DNA from: Istiophorus platypterus
Lineage: Eukaryota; Chordata; Actinopteri; Istiophoriformes; Istiophoridae
Assembly (NCBI GenBank): GCA_016859345.1
Contig: CM029116.1
Span: 8,467,143-8,531,142 of the forward strand
DNA: 64,000 nt
Direction of reading: 5' to 3'
Shown: positions 1 to 14,527 of the stretch, piece after piece
Numbering within the stretch: the stretch's first letter is position 1
How the letters are laid out: every line of letters starts with the position of its first letter
Notes under the pieces: generated by a model
What the model was told of the DNA's origin: nothing
Database searches by the model: none
What the model saw: only the letters and a program-made list of their open reading frames with translations
Translations under genes and position numbers: made by a program

Positions 1-2533
1 CCGTCTAATTTCACACGAATGTAAGCAGTCTCTCCCTGGCGGACACAAGAGAACTTGACATTGAAAAGACAACATTCCTGCCTATGGTGTAAATACCATA
101 GATGGAAATGAGGACCAGCGGTGCTTCAAAATGTGGCATTTCTTTAAAGTACTCACCTCACAGCAAAGACATATTATCCATGACAGTTAATCAAATCAGC
201 ACACATACCTCATGTGAACGGAATTTGGTGTTGTCCAGCTTTCGAACGGCATAGGTCATGTCCTCTTTGCGCACAAATTCTACAACCCCGGTTCCATCTC
301 TGAAAACATCAGCGTAGCACACGTCGCCTGCCTCACGCATGTGGTCCTTCAGGTCCTGCCAGCTGCCACTCTGAGGCAACCCTGAAAGGGAAGATGGAAA
401 CTATGTTAGCACATCATGTATTTGCAGAACCTTTTCTTAGAGCTACCTGGTTAATTTGTCTCTATAAATGGTAGTTGTAGTCGTATTGTCCAGCAATCTA
501 ATGTGCACCTCCTTTTCTGACATTTATTACAAACCGCTGCTGTGTTATACCATTGTATTATGTTTCGTGATGCTTGCTGTACTATTGCGTAAGCTGCAAT
601 TATAAGTCAAATAACCGAATGATAGAGAAGAGTCAGCTATCATTATAACCAATTAATTGCTTTTTCCCTTTTCCAGAACCAATAACAAAAAGCTGTGGTT
701 TCATCTTGTCAGATGTGCGTATTTTCTGGTTTCATCGGTCTTCTATCATAATGAATTGAATATTTTTGCATTGGTTGCATAGAGCCGGATATTTTATCTT
801 ATAATATTTTCAGACTAATAACTAGTCAAATCAATCAGGATATATATAGTAAAAAAAATAAAAATAAATCACTTGCAGCCCTGTTGTGCACATTTATCAA
901 ATGGGATATATAAACACAGGAAAAGGTATGTTATTCGTGAAATATGTTTAACATGAGGCAGGGGTCAGCGTTTGAATTCGCTTTTGATGTTAACTGATTC
1001 ATATACAAATCTTACTTGTTACTCAATGAGTTTTGTCTTTTTCAAATGATTCATGGTAATTATCAGATTAGTATACTGCTGTTTTTTCTAAATAAAAAGC
1101 AAGTACATTTTTTCTTTCTTCTATCTTTTTGCTGCTGGTTATATCAACCTGTATTACACTGTATTGATTCCTTCCTATGTTCCTCCCAGGCAAACCATAT
1201 TTTAAATTGCAAATGCAGCAAATCAGGGAGGAAACATCGTTCCAGATGATTACCCCTAACTACAATTAGATTAGTTGCATTTGCACAAAGCAAATATAAT
1301 TAAGAAGAATCTTAAGTATTTTTAGCTGTGTTTGCATGCATGAGCCATGATCGACCTTTTATTGACCTAAAAGAAGAGCTCGCCTGAACCAGGAGCTCGA
1401 AATTTAGCAAAGCTCGTAGCAGAGAGAGCTAATCCCTGCAAGTTACACCTTAGAGACAACTTCGCCACATAAGTGAAACAATATCAGCGGTGAGAGGGGA
1501 CAGATTTGTACTCTAATAATAACCTTCCTGCATGAGAGCCAGATAAAATGACCGACTGCTTCGCCTTACCCGACACAATGACCCTGTACTCGGAGCGTCT
1601 GGATGGAGGCCCGTATCTCCCCCTCGGAGCTCCACCGATCCCTCCGAACCCGCCTCTGGAGCCCCTGCCGCTCCGAGGGAACTCCACACGCAGCCTGTAG
1701 CCGTCGTAGTCGTAGCCATCGCGTCCATAAACGGCATCATCTGCGTCCCTGTTAGGAAAAACCACTATGTTTTAACAAAAAATTCACACACGGCGGGGTG
1801 CGGGGGTCAAGAAACGCAAGCCAAGAAAATGCGGGCACGGACGGCGTCAGCCATGTTAGCTTGCTAGCTTCATCTGGTTTCCTTAATCCGCGCTAAAAGA
1901 CGTGCATGCGGTTTCCGTAATCTGGCTCCACTTCATCCAAAAGAAATAAAACACGCCTGCGATTTATCACCCGGCCTTATCAATGGATGTGCAATGTTTA
2001 GTCGGCGCCAGCAACGCGACGAGGCGTGAGGTTGCGAGCATTGGCGGAACTTAACCCCCAAAAAGACAAAACAAAGCACGGCGGTTGTTCGCGGTAACGT
2101 TGAGGACGCGATGAAAACAGGAGCACAAAAGCGACGTTTTTAAAAAAGACGCGTAAGATGGGTTATCGGTAGGAGCGGGGCCGGAAGAGAGAAACACCCC
2201 GGCACCACGTTTCGTTACGAGAACGAGGTGCAGGGATTCCAGGGTATAGCCAGAGCCCGCCAGCAACGCGTTAGCACACGAGTCGGTTAGCAACACAATG
2301 GCGCTGCCTCCGGCCTAATCGGCTAACCGCCAGTTAGCCGCTCACCTCGGGTCCTCGAACTCGATAAAGGCGAAAGGCGGGCCCCCTCTCCGGTTCTTCA
2401 GGTCGATGTCTCGGATCGTCCCGTACTTGTAGAACACGTCCTCCACGTCTTTCGTGCGGATGTCGGGGGGCAGGTTCCCCACGTAGATTCGGCAGTCGTT
2501 GTTCCCGGCAGGGCCTCGCACGACACCCGACAT
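1..2533 (-). CDS. srsf1: Serine/arginine-rich splicing factor 1 (SF2/ASF), 3' end cut by window edge
   Basis: Coding exons, 5' to 3' on the minus strand: 2533-2346, 1748-1570, 381-209 and 35-1 (partial). All junctions are GT-AG and the phases agree. The start is ATG at 2533, giving [20 protein letters not shown] as in vertebrate SRSF1. RRM1 spans roughly residues 16-90, with RNP2 (RIYVGNLP) and RNP1 (PPFAFIEF). A Gly/Arg/Ser-rich linker follows. The pseudo-RRM carries its family signature [20 protein letters not shown]. The partial last exon reads [12 protein letters not shown] and stops at the edge, so the C-terminal RS domain lies outside. The protein binds purine-rich exonic enhancers, recruits U1 and U2AF, and shuttles between nucleus and cytoplasm. 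Fish carry srsf1 duplicates, and I cannot say which copy this is. Confidence 0.96.
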
Positions 2534-2960
2534 GGCTGCTATAAGCGACGGCTTCGCCCGCTTGAGCTAACGGTCTGGTCGAGAGACGAGGGGGACGAGG
2601 GTTTCTTAACGGATCCGCGCCGAGATCAGGCTCCCCCCCCCTCCAAAAAAAAAACAACAAAAAAACAAAAACAAAGGGAGGCGGCGAGGAGAGCGAGTAA
2701 ACAAACAAACAAACAAAAACAAAGAGGAAAGGCGTCGGTTGTCGGTTGTCGGTTGTCGGCGTGTGCGTGGACGATCCCTCGACGCGGAGCGCGCTACTCC
2801 TGCTTTTCTTCAGGAACCGCGCCGCTTCACCGAGGCGCTTCACCAACCCCGGAAACGCTGCCGCCGCCGCCGCCGCCTCCTCCGCGGCCGGACGCGTCCG
2901 CCGCGAGAACTAGTCCCCCCCGCCCGCCGGCCTCCACGGGACAGGTGAAAACACACCTGA
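2534..2960 (-). promoter_or_regulatory. srsf1: srsf1 5' UTR and CpG-rich promoter region
   Basis: This stretch upstream of the srsf1 ATG is GC- and CpG-rich, as is most of 1560-2950. It holds an A/C-rich low-complexity run (about 2640-2725) and four tandem copies of a 7-mer, gtcggtt, at about 2733-2760. A CpG-island promoter is expected for this broadly expressed gene. The transcription start cannot be placed from sequence alone. Confidence 0.5.
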
Positions 2961-4773
2961 TCGATTTTTACGCGCGTCTACGTTTCTTTCTTTTTTTTTC
3001 TTCTTCTTTCTATGTTTGTTCTTACGTTCAAATCGGGGAGAGTTAGGTAGGCGTTTGCACAGATTTCCCTCTTAGTCTGTTATTCCACATGCAAGAGGCT
3101 GGGATGAGGGGAAACTGATGATTCATTTATTATAGATATTACACGGAAAAAAAATATATCTTAAAATATCTTAAAGACTGCCAATTCAGGTGCTGAGGGA
3201 CAGTCTTTTGCATTTCAGTCTCAGAGTCAGAGTCAAGATTGTGCTCACCGCCCCCAAGTCTGTGTGCACTTGTGACTTTATTTTATTCTCGCTCTGTGTT
3301 CTTATACACGCTTACTTAAAAAGTACATTAGTAAGAGGATATATGTAAAAAAATATGCATACAGCTAAAAGCAAGGCCCTGGAAAGCCGACTGGAGACAG
3401 GTGAACGTGAACAAATAACTTAACATAGGTGAAAAAAATACATTTCCATATAACTTAAGCAACAACACAAACAGGATACAACATTTATACACTGGTCAAA
3501 AGTTTTTGAAAATTGTGAATTCAGCAGTTAAAGGGTGCAGCGTGCAAATAGTGCTGGAATTAATACAGAATAACCTTTATACACATGGAATAGTCGGTTA
3601 GTTACAAATAATAGCCGTTATAATTGTTGGCAATATATACAGTGTGATGATCGATTATCAAGGTACAGTTTGTATTTATAACTATAAAATATTCATAATT
3701 TTCAGGTACAGTCGATGTTCCGGGGTCATATCCTGTATCCTAGTCTGTATAGTCTTAGTATTGTTAGTGACTTTTAGGTTTTAGCGTTTTTTTTGTTTTG
3801 TTTTTTTAGTAAAGTGATCCAGAGTCAGTTTGCTATCATTTTTGCCATGGAACCATATGTCATGATTAAGTATTTACAATAGTTTAAGATGCTATGCTCT
3901 CTAAACATTTTGCAAATAAGCTTATTATGAATGCAACTTGTTGAATGCAACAAATGTTTGAGAAGGAAGAAATGGAGTTCTGTGGAACAGATTTCCTTAG
4001 TATCACCTTTGAAAACTTTAATCACAGGACAATATATTGTATCCTGGAAGGCAGACACAGTCTCAATTTCATGTGTCTGGTTAAAATATGTAAATCAAAT
4101 ACTGTATGTGGGCTACAAATTTTAAAAACTACAGATCTAAAGCGTTTCCTTTCAACATATTTTGCCTGTAATCAAGGTAAACAATGACTTGAAAACTTGA
4201 TTGGTGATGATGTATTTATTTTATTCTTCTCTGCTACACCTGGGAGACTGGAACCAGTTTCCCTACTTTGTTACACCATCCTGAACCATGCAAATATAAT
4301 TATGTGATACTTAGAAATAAACAAAACTTAAACCGCCTTTAAAAACATTAATTTCTGTCCATTTGTCACTTTCTTTTTCCTTTAATAGCACTAAATATTT
4401 CTCTGAGATGTACTGGATTAGTACTAGAAAGAAGCATCAAATGGAAATATTCAAGTAAAGTACAAGTACCTCAAGACTCTACCGAGCACTGGAGTAAATG
4501 CGCTTAGTTACTATTTGTATACTATTCCCATGTTCTGATTATCTCATCCTCAGATATATGTAATAATAACCCGAGATGGCATTTATGCAAATGTGGAACA
4601 ATTTTATAGCAGGTTCAAGATCCAGAGAAATAAAGTGTTTGTTGCCAGTCGACCATGACACCATCTCTATTTTAGATGTTTCTTGTATAAAATATAAGGA
4701 TAATGTGATTTACTGTGGGTCAGCCTATAAACACAAAACACTACATCCACACCAGACTTTACCTGAACACTGT
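2961..4773. other. Intergenic DNA between srsf1 and the aldoc 3' end
   Basis: I see no coding exon here on either strand; the open frames are short, AT-rich and unlike known proteins. At 3489-3520 the plus strand reads like the end of a fish DNA transposon (ctggtcaaaagtttttgaa), too short to classify. A repeat fragment at 4430-4525 is listed separately. Confidence 0.5.
4430..4525 (+). repeat. Fragment of interspersed repeat (AAGTAAAGTACAAGTACCTC type)
   Basis: The segment contains aagtaaagtacaagtacctc, then a degraded gagtaaatgcgcttagttac. I recognise these from memory as the end of an abundant fish repeat rich in alternating AAGTA/TACTT words. It belongs to the same sequence style as 16555-17110 and 44195-44720. 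The boundaries are approximate. Confidence 0.4.
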
Positions 4774-5496
4774 TTTATTGTTTGAATGCTTACATTTGAA
4801 CTATGTTTATATAGACACAGAGAAAACACACACAACTGTCACAATGGCTTGTATTTCTATGGCTGTGCTGAGTGTACTTTCTGCCCAGGCACTGCGGATG
4901 AAAATTAGCTCGAAGCTAATTCTGGTGCAAATATTTCTAGTTGTGCATGGTTACTGCTAAATGAGTAGTAAAACTAAACTAGACAAAACCACGTGCTCAC
5001 ACACAGACACACACGGAGAAGCTTTGTACAACTTGAATATATTTCCAGGTAATACGTGGGGGATTCTACGTTCAGAAATTCAGCCGTTATTACTCTTTGA
5101 TTAACTGTGCTTTGACACAAACTAGTATTATCTCTCTGCAGCCGGGATCCAGTTTACTTAAAGCACATGGCGAGTCAGTGATACTAAGTAGTAAAGGCGG
5201 GATTTTAAAGCTTTAGTTGTGGCGCTGTCGCGATGGAGAGCGCACTGCACACCAGCGACAAAAGTAAAAGCAAACCTCTTTCATTCGGTACATGCATTAG
5301 AAATATCGAAGGCCGTGCTCTGAGAGTCAAGGCGTGAAAATACACTGTCACTTGTTTTCATGGAACATCATCGTGAGTGGCGACATTCTGAAACACCGCA
5401 TCTAGTGTCTATGGGAATTACAGTTCCTATCTAATACGTCTTGTCATGGCAATGGAAGAACGCAGGCGCTAATTGAAACGTGGCTCCTCATACTGC
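4774..5496 (-). terminator. aldoc: Likely aldoc 3' UTR with poly(A) signal
   Basis: Downstream of the aldoc stop codon on the minus strand there is non-coding DNA. A minus-strand AATAAA (plus-strand TTTATT at 4774-4779) lies about 720 bases after the stop. A second candidate occurs near 4214-4225. Which one is used cannot be told from sequence. Confidence 0.4.
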
Positions 5497-7408
<1,912 letters not shown>

Positions 7409-8194
7409 CCTGGGCAACTGACCCTCCTTCAGCCTTTTGGTAGAAGATGGGACCTTGTTGTTGCATTAGTCACAAACTCACAACCCCAAAAGACAGATGC
7501 TATCCTGCTACAAAGTGTGTTTAGATGGAAAATGCCGTCAGTTTCATGGGGGAGAGCCACATTTAGGTTTAACTATGATAATGGAGACAAACCTGTCCTC
7601 TAGGTGTATTCTCTGTTGGGTTATATTGAGTGTTGACCCTGCTGAAATATCAGCTTTTATAGATGCAGGTCTGAAAACGTGGAACTCTGCGCAGCTGTTT
7701 TAGTATGCGAGCCGACTGTAACATTATGAATGTGCAATTATTGGAAAGTTGGGAAAGAAAAAGATTGATTACTTTAAATTCCTATGATTCAAGAGCTGCA
7801 ATTAAATCAATGATAATCCATCAAATACCACCAAAATATTAAGATAAGTCTTTTTTTGATCCCCAGAGGTACGATAGCACAGGAAACAGGCCGAAGGGGA
7901 AAGAGATGCAACAGTGGCATGAAAAGTCAGGACCTGGGAGTAAGTTAAGATTGACAAGAATTCATTATAATGTAAAATACAAAGTGAAGTTGCTTCAAAT
8001 ACGTAAATTAGATAAAACAGGAAGCCGACTTGTAACACTGATGGATGCCCCAAGTTGTCTCCATTGCTCTAAGGTCAACTTGGTAGCAGCTGCAAGTTAA
8101 GACTTAACATACAAAATTACCCACTAAAGTCAATAAAATAATAATCAATTAAATAAAAAAAACACAAAAAGAGATGATCAGAAGCAGAGCTTAC
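7409..8194 (-). other. aldoc: aldoc 5' UTR intron
   Basis: This interval separates the ATG-bearing exon (possible acceptor ggtcag about 10 bases upstream of the ATG) from a non-coding first exon whose donor is at 8195/8194 (tcag|gtaag on the minus strand). There is no coding content. Around 7845-7905 a run ending in ttgatccccagaggta resembles the 3' tail of fish LINEs, but it is too degraded to be sure. Confidence 0.45.
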
Positions 8195-8335
8195 CTGACA
8201 GAGAGAGAAATCAAACGCACCTCGTCCACTGGTGTGACGACCACTGGCGGAGCCTCTCAGTCAGCTCTAGTTTGTATCCAGCCCGAGTGTGTCGACCCTT
8301 TTAAGCCCACACCCCTGGGCGGGGCTTGTACGCCC
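8195..8335 (-). promoter_or_regulatory. aldoc: aldoc non-coding exon 1 and core promoter
   Basis: On the minus strand a GC box (gccccgccc, about 8318-8326) and a TATA-like gggcttaaaaggg (about 8296-8308) are followed, about 25-35 bases on, by a putative start near 8270. The transcript would then run to a consensus donor at 8195 (ctgtcag|gtaagc). Spacing of GC box, TATA and first exon is textbook. The start site itself is inferred. Confidence 0.6.
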
Positions 8336-11300
8336 ACCTTCGCCCCACATAAATGAGAAAATCCTGATGATTCATTGTTCCATTTAAAAGTGACAGTGTT
8401 TTTCCGTCGTGCAGCTGCTTCTTTTTCACCCTGATGTGGCAGTTTTCTAATTCGTTCGGTCACTTTTGCAACGACAGGCTCCGTCCAGTGCTTCGTTGGG
8501 TGCGGCGTTGTAAATGAGCCTCGTTGGACGGCCATTTTTGCAACTTTAACTTTTACGTATACGTGCTACTTTAACCGTGTCTGCTTAGCTCCTTATTCAG
8601 CCTTATTGTGACATAATAAAATGGCGTGTTCTGTCAGAACCCTCTACCCCTATACCAACCTAATTTTAAGCGCTTATCCATACCCTGCGGTGCGCTATTT
8701 TTATTTTAATTAGTAAAAATGTGCCCCAAGGAAGGTTTCGCGTCTCCTGAGAATTTGGTCTCTTTGCCCTCCAATTCACAGGGGGCGTCTCAGAGCAACC
8801 CGTGCACTCGCTGGCTCCTTTTTGGGGTCTTTAAACTGTACGGAACATGATGAAACGTGGCAGAAATAGACACCGTTTCCAGGTTCCAGTCGATGTAAAC
8901 GAACATGGTGATATGGCCCGAATTAGATCAAGAATGAGGTCAGCGAATTCATTCCCATTTTGGGGAGGAAATTTTCCACTTTTTTCCCCCCCTTCTTTGT
9001 AACATGCATATGTTGCATTGGCTTCTGGCTAAAAGCTCACAATTAAAGGAGCTTATATTACACAAAGTATTTGGTTGATGTTTGTTCTGAAACACTAACC
9101 CAGAGAAATGAAAGCAGGCTACTCTGTGAGCTGTGATTAGCTGACAAAGCTGAATTACTGTGCGTCGGCCTGCATCATTGCGGTGAAGGCTGCAAGTTCA
9201 GGGGACTGCATGTTTTCCGTCGCGTGTTCCCTTATGTAATGTTACTATCTGGTTAGACTCAGTGGGACGGCTCGCCGGCATTTCTGGAGACTCCTCTCCT
9301 TCGCTATTGTGGGTCAGTGGGCCTCCGAAACTAGATATGGGTCACTGGACTGCCTGCCACCGTACAGCCGCAACACAGACACGGTGGACCTGTCTAAGAC
9401 AAGGGCCTGAGAGGGAATTCAATGTCAGGAGGCAGCGTGAGGAGGAGCCGGTGCTCTCCCATTCAGTGGAAACGGTTTTAAATAGATACGTGACTTCAAG
9501 AAGTGCAGCAATTAGACGTGGCGGCCTCCGCCGGGACCCTCGTTTTTTTTTTTTTTTCCTCTGTTACCTAATTAAAAACATCTAATGATGATACTTTATC
9601 CTGTCCTCAATTTTCTGTCTTATTAAAGTCGTCCTCGATGGGTTGGTGAGTGCATCCGCTAAATGGGTCAACCCAGGGCTAAAAGTTGGCCATGATGTAC
9701 AGAGGTACGACGTTCGCGCGGTTACAGGTTTCAAACCACCAGTGGGACTAATCTGCCACCTCTGATCCAAAAGGAGCCATTTCAAGTGCAGGGGAACAAT
9801 TTGACGAAAGTATGGAGTTTAAACGAGATCTTTGGAGATTGTTGTTCCTGGTAGTTCATGGCAGTTAAGTGTCAAAAGCCCTTTAGAGCAGGATGGATCT
9901 CTAAACTGAATTTCTAAGAGAACAGCTTATATTTGTTATTACTGACTGAAACTATTCTTAACTTTTATTGGAGAACCGAGGCAGGAAGTAACAGCTTGTC
10001 ATGAAAAGTGCAATACTGCACATTTCAAATCTGGTCCATATTAGTCCAATCAATGTGTTATGTATTTTGCAATTGATACTGAGATTGAAAGCTTGTTCTT
10101 GAACGTTTGACCAAACAATCTGTCCTCAGGCTCCACTTAGTACCTGCCCTGGAGCTTTCGACAGTATCGCGTGACCTTCCTCACCGGGTGTAATGAAAGT
10201 TGCACGTGTTCAGCTTTTCATCTTTTTTTCTGAGGGTCTCTTAAGGGTCTCTTGTCCACGGCGGCTTTTAAAGTTGAGACTGAGAGTTGTCGGTGTAAAA
10301 TCTTGAGCCAAATGCAAGGTGAAATGCCAAATAAGTGTTAAATGGGAAAGAATGTACTCTAAAGCACTTCATTCATGTTATCTAAGTTTTCCCGGTACAA
10401 TTTATATTTTCACATAAATGAGGACAAACTGCTCAACTAACCCAGTAAGAGAGACGAGTATAAATGGACATTGTTGCTGACATTGTCAACCTTTTTACAA
10501 AGTACATTTAAGGAAATACTGAATTTTTTTATGCTAGTTAAATTAAAAGATCAAACAAGTATTTTTCAAGTAATTCTAAAGATGAGATTTCTGTTGCTTT
10601 GTAACAATAATTAGACTCACTGTCGTAAAGACAAATCTCTGGTGACAAGGTTAGAAAACAAACCGTACTCTGCTGAGAAGTAGGCGAGCAAGTCGGCTGT
10701 GTTTGTGAAAACAGTCTTCACAGAAAGCAATCATGTCACGTCAGGTTCATTTTAAGCCTCTCATGTCGATTCAGTGACTACACTCAACCCAAGATCAACC
10801 TTTTAATATTCCAGTATAGTTCGAGTGGATGATGACACAGGTTCGGTTAACCGAGGCGATATTAAAACAATCAACACAGGTACATGTGAGAATAGAAAAC
10901 AACACAGAGAGAAAAGCTGTAAGCAAAGTTTCATTTAAAATTGTAATGATTAAATCCGTTTTTTATACTGTAAAAAGAAGCAAGAAATAATAATATAAAT
11001 TTACATAAAACTTTGTATCATTATATATTATCAAATATAAAAATGCAGCAGGAAGCGGCTGAAATTATGACCCATTTGACTGCAGGACCACAGCACGTAG
11101 CAGATCTGTCAATACTGAATATACAGATGAAAAGGGAACTCGAAACACAGCAAACATGGAAGAAGTCTAAGAGTTGACAGGTCTCAGAGAAACAAGGATG
11201 TAGGGTTTGGTTTCAGAAGTGTGTGTGTGGGGGAACCATGAAGGGAAAATATTGACATTTAAATCAATTTTGCAAGTAACAATTTGTGCTAATATTGGTT

Positions 11301-11814
11301 AAGGAGCTTTCCATAATAATGGTAGTGTAACAAAACAAACCAAAAAAACACTTACTGATTTTTACTGAAAAGGTTTTGACTAATGATCAGTTGTGGACAC
11401 TTTTTAGAACAATATTGACAATAGATTAAAGTATAGATTGCATTATGTTTTGAACCTGACCCATGTCATGTCATGTCATGTCTCAAACACTGAGCAGTGT
11501 CTGAAGGTATAGACTTAATACAGCCCCAACAAGCTTAATGACGTAGGCAGTCTGCATGTAGCCTGAGAAGCAACAGCCAGGGGGAAAACAAAAAGGTCAA
11601 GACTCTCTCTGGGTCACTCGCTGCTGCTCCGTTAACTCGCCGCTCCTCAGTTTCACTGACTCCCCTCCTCTCTCATCCGTACAATGGCGGCCGGAGAGTA
11701 TGAGAGCGAGAGAAATATTCATCATCTGCGGAGTCTCTCATTTCTAGTCAGAGCCTCTGTATTCAGGCGCAGAAACACAGTCCAGCCTTAAGCTTTACAA
11801 GTCTGTGCTGTAGC
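8336..11814. other. Intergenic DNA between aldoc promoter and rskr 3' end, no gene seen
   Basis: I translated both strands and found no exon resembling a known protein. In mammals SPAG5 lies between ALDOC and RSKR; nothing here looks like it. The right part must contain the rskr 3' UTR on the minus strand, but I cannot choose a poly(A) site with confidence (candidate AATAAA at minus 9969-9964). A short tandem run of catgt units sits at 11462-11482 and a poly-T run near 9543-9557. Confidence 0.5.
9630..9780 (+). repeat. Possible tRNA-derived SINE-like fragment
   Basis: The plus strand has ggttggtgagtgcatccgc (A-box-like, about 9638) and, about 80 bases on, ggtttcaaacc (B-box-like, about 9727). 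This is the arrangement of an RNA polymerase III internal promoter in tRNA-derived SINEs. No clear poly-A or simple-repeat tail is visible, and I do not recognise the family. Confidence 0.3.
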
Positions 11815-14496
11815 TCAGCTTAGGTCCACGTTGGACAAAGCAGGGGACAGTTCAGTCGGAGCCGTTGGAGAATGGAGGATTTTATCACAGTCAAAGTTTT
11901 CAAAGCAGCCCAGCGAGAGGCCTCTTTTTGCTTTGGCCGCCCAATCGGGATGAGTCCTGAGCTCGAGGATGAATTTAACAGGCGTCCTTTGGAGAATGTG
12001 GGAGTCGAATGAAGTGCCACGGAAGAAGGCCTGCATCTTGTAACTCTCCAGATTACGTAGGCGGTTCACTGGGCTCTTGCACAAAAGCTTCATCAGTGAG
12101 GCATGAAACAGATTAGAATGAGTATATTTTATTCAAAGGGATGAAAAGTGTATATATTAGAGAGGAGGAGAGTAACATTTACAAACCTCAGAGAGCAATA
12201 AGTTCAGAGCAGAGCTGAAGGTGTCAGGTAGGACATAAGGAAATTCTCTGACCTTCTTCAGCATGGTGCTGTGGTCTGGCTCTGCTGGGACTGGAAACTA
12301 AGTGCATAATGAAAGGCTCAGAGAGGTCACATCTATAGCTGATGATCATTAGTTGGGTTTTTTTTTTGCCTCACCTCTCCTGTCACCAATGAGAACAACA
12401 TGATGCCAAGAGACCACCAGTCGGCAGCGTGGTTGTATGGACCCCCGCTCAAAACCTCAGGAGCTGCTCGGACACAACGGGAGGGAAAAAAAAAGGTGAC
12501 AAAAACCTCAAGATGAGAGCTCTTCATATAGGTGACAAAAAAAAAAGAAAAGTGGGAATCACACAGACGTGTCAACACTGGAGAGCAGAACACAACAAAA
12601 ATGTTTTCAGGGCAAAGCGCCAGTCAGAGAACCCAAAGCCATTTAATGTAAGGAACATCACACATGCATCGCATTCATAACTGGGTCGTCCGGGTCCCCC
12701 GGGATTAAAACACAGGTGGGGCTCCAATAGCGATGCAGCTCCAAAAAAAACGAGGCCTCGACACAATCTGATAAGAAACAAAACTGCTGCAGAGAGCCGG
12801 CGCACAGAATGCTAGAGCTCACACGGCCCCAAAGGATCAGTTCCCTCGAGTGAGAACGTTCCCTCGAGAACCACATTTCGTTTATGAGGCCAAGTTCTCA
12901 CCCATGTATTGGATCGTCCCACATATTGTAAACGCTCGTCCTCCTCGTTTCAGGCGACGTGAGAGTCCAAAATCAGACAATCGAATGTGACCTGGATAAC
13001 AGTAAAACACACGCTGACACAACTTATATGTACTTTCTGCAGACTGCTTTATATCTATAGAACAAAGTAGCTCTATTATTCTGCAAAAGAGTCTTAAATT
13101 CAGCCCTGATTTTAGGTGCAACACTTACTGTTGGCATTTTATTAATTAATCAAGTGCATTTACATATTTTTTTTTTTGTTTGTTTTTTGTTTAGTCCTAC
13201 TGGAATATATGTTAAGTTTGTGTGTCTTGTTGTGGCCATTTGTCTGCTGTAAATTGTCTGACTTGTGCCACTTTTGTTATTTGTCTTTGTGCACTGGGGA
13301 CCAAACTGCTGAGGATGAACAGAGTCAGATAATTTAATCTACTCTAATGATGAGACAAACTCTCCAAATGTTAATTTTTCTAGAAGTCACACGTCAAAAA
13401 TACAGACAAGCATTACCTTGATCACTTAAAAGAACGTTCTCCATCTGAAAATATGGTAAAATTATTATCTTAAAAAGTCATGAATATAAGATGTAACTAT
13501 GTTTTATCTGGCGAAATGCATCACATATAAGAATCAGACCTTTATATCTCTATGTATGATCCCCAAGTCATGTAGGAATCCTAAAAATACACAACAAAAA
13601 TCACACATGTAAACACCCACAACTTACAACTGAAGCAAAACAAGATAATACTAAAAGTCAATATGATGAACTATATATGTTGACCGTCTGATCAACACTA
13701 ACCCAGCGCACTGCCCAGCTCTGCAGCAAAGAGACGAACCTCGTCCTCCCCAAAGTGGCTCTGCAGCAACCAGTAGGTGTACAAGTCTCCAGTGCCACAG
13801 TAGTCGCACACTGCAGAGGACGAGATGCAGAGATGTTACCGAATTAGTGCAGGACAGCACTGTCTGAAATAAAATATCAGAAATGAGGAAACCACAGAGA
13901 AGAAAAAGAAAGGAAAAAAAAAAGATTAACTCATTCCACTGTTTCTGGGGAGAAGAGGAAGTAAGGGATGGAAGTTGAGCAGAGTCAAAACTAAACATGG
14001 CTTTGTCTCGCTGAGTTACATTTTGTCGAAACGCTTTGGAAACCTCTTTGTCAAGTATCAACAATCTCAGCTCAAAAATACGATGATGGATAGATATAAT
14101 TTCATCTAAACTCATGCAGGAGGTGCAGCAGCTGCAGCCGCACTGATCCGGAGGTGTGAGCTTTACCCTGCGCTCTCATTAGATGGCAGTGTACCTCTTG
14201 AACCTCAGGTGCCGAGATTTCAGATCAAACTGAGGTGAGCGTGGTTGTACAACGGTCAACTTTATGCTACTACGGGACCAGAGGGGGGAACAAACTTCTC
14301 AGGAAGACAAAAAGGGTTGGGATGGTAGAAGGGGTGGGGGGTGAGGGGGGGGGGGGTGAACTGTGCCAAGGTTCGTATCTATTAACTCACTAATTAAGAG
14401 GTTGCGCTGCGTCTGCCAGCAGTCCTGCAGATTGTGGATAAATGGGTGTTTGAGTTGTCGCTGCAATGCAACAGTCGCACCCGACACACCCACACC

Positions 14497-14527
<31 letters not shown>

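Noticed and set aside
2334..2846. 170-codon minus-strand open frame over srsf1 exon 1
   Set aside because: It is the wrong frame of srsf1 exon 1 and its 5' UTR; the RRM frame is unambiguous.
3489..3520. Sequence resembling a fish transposon terminus (ctggtcaaaagtttttgaa)
   Set aside because: Only about 30 bases match what I remember, with no partner terminus in the window.
7845..7905. LINE 3'-tail-like words (ttgatccccagaggta)
   Set aside because: Too short and degraded to assign; kept only as a remark in the intron entry.
13651..14115. 154-codon minus-strand open frame
   Set aside because: It overlaps an rskr exon in the wrong frame and continues through intron; the correct frame gives kinase sequence with matching splice sites.
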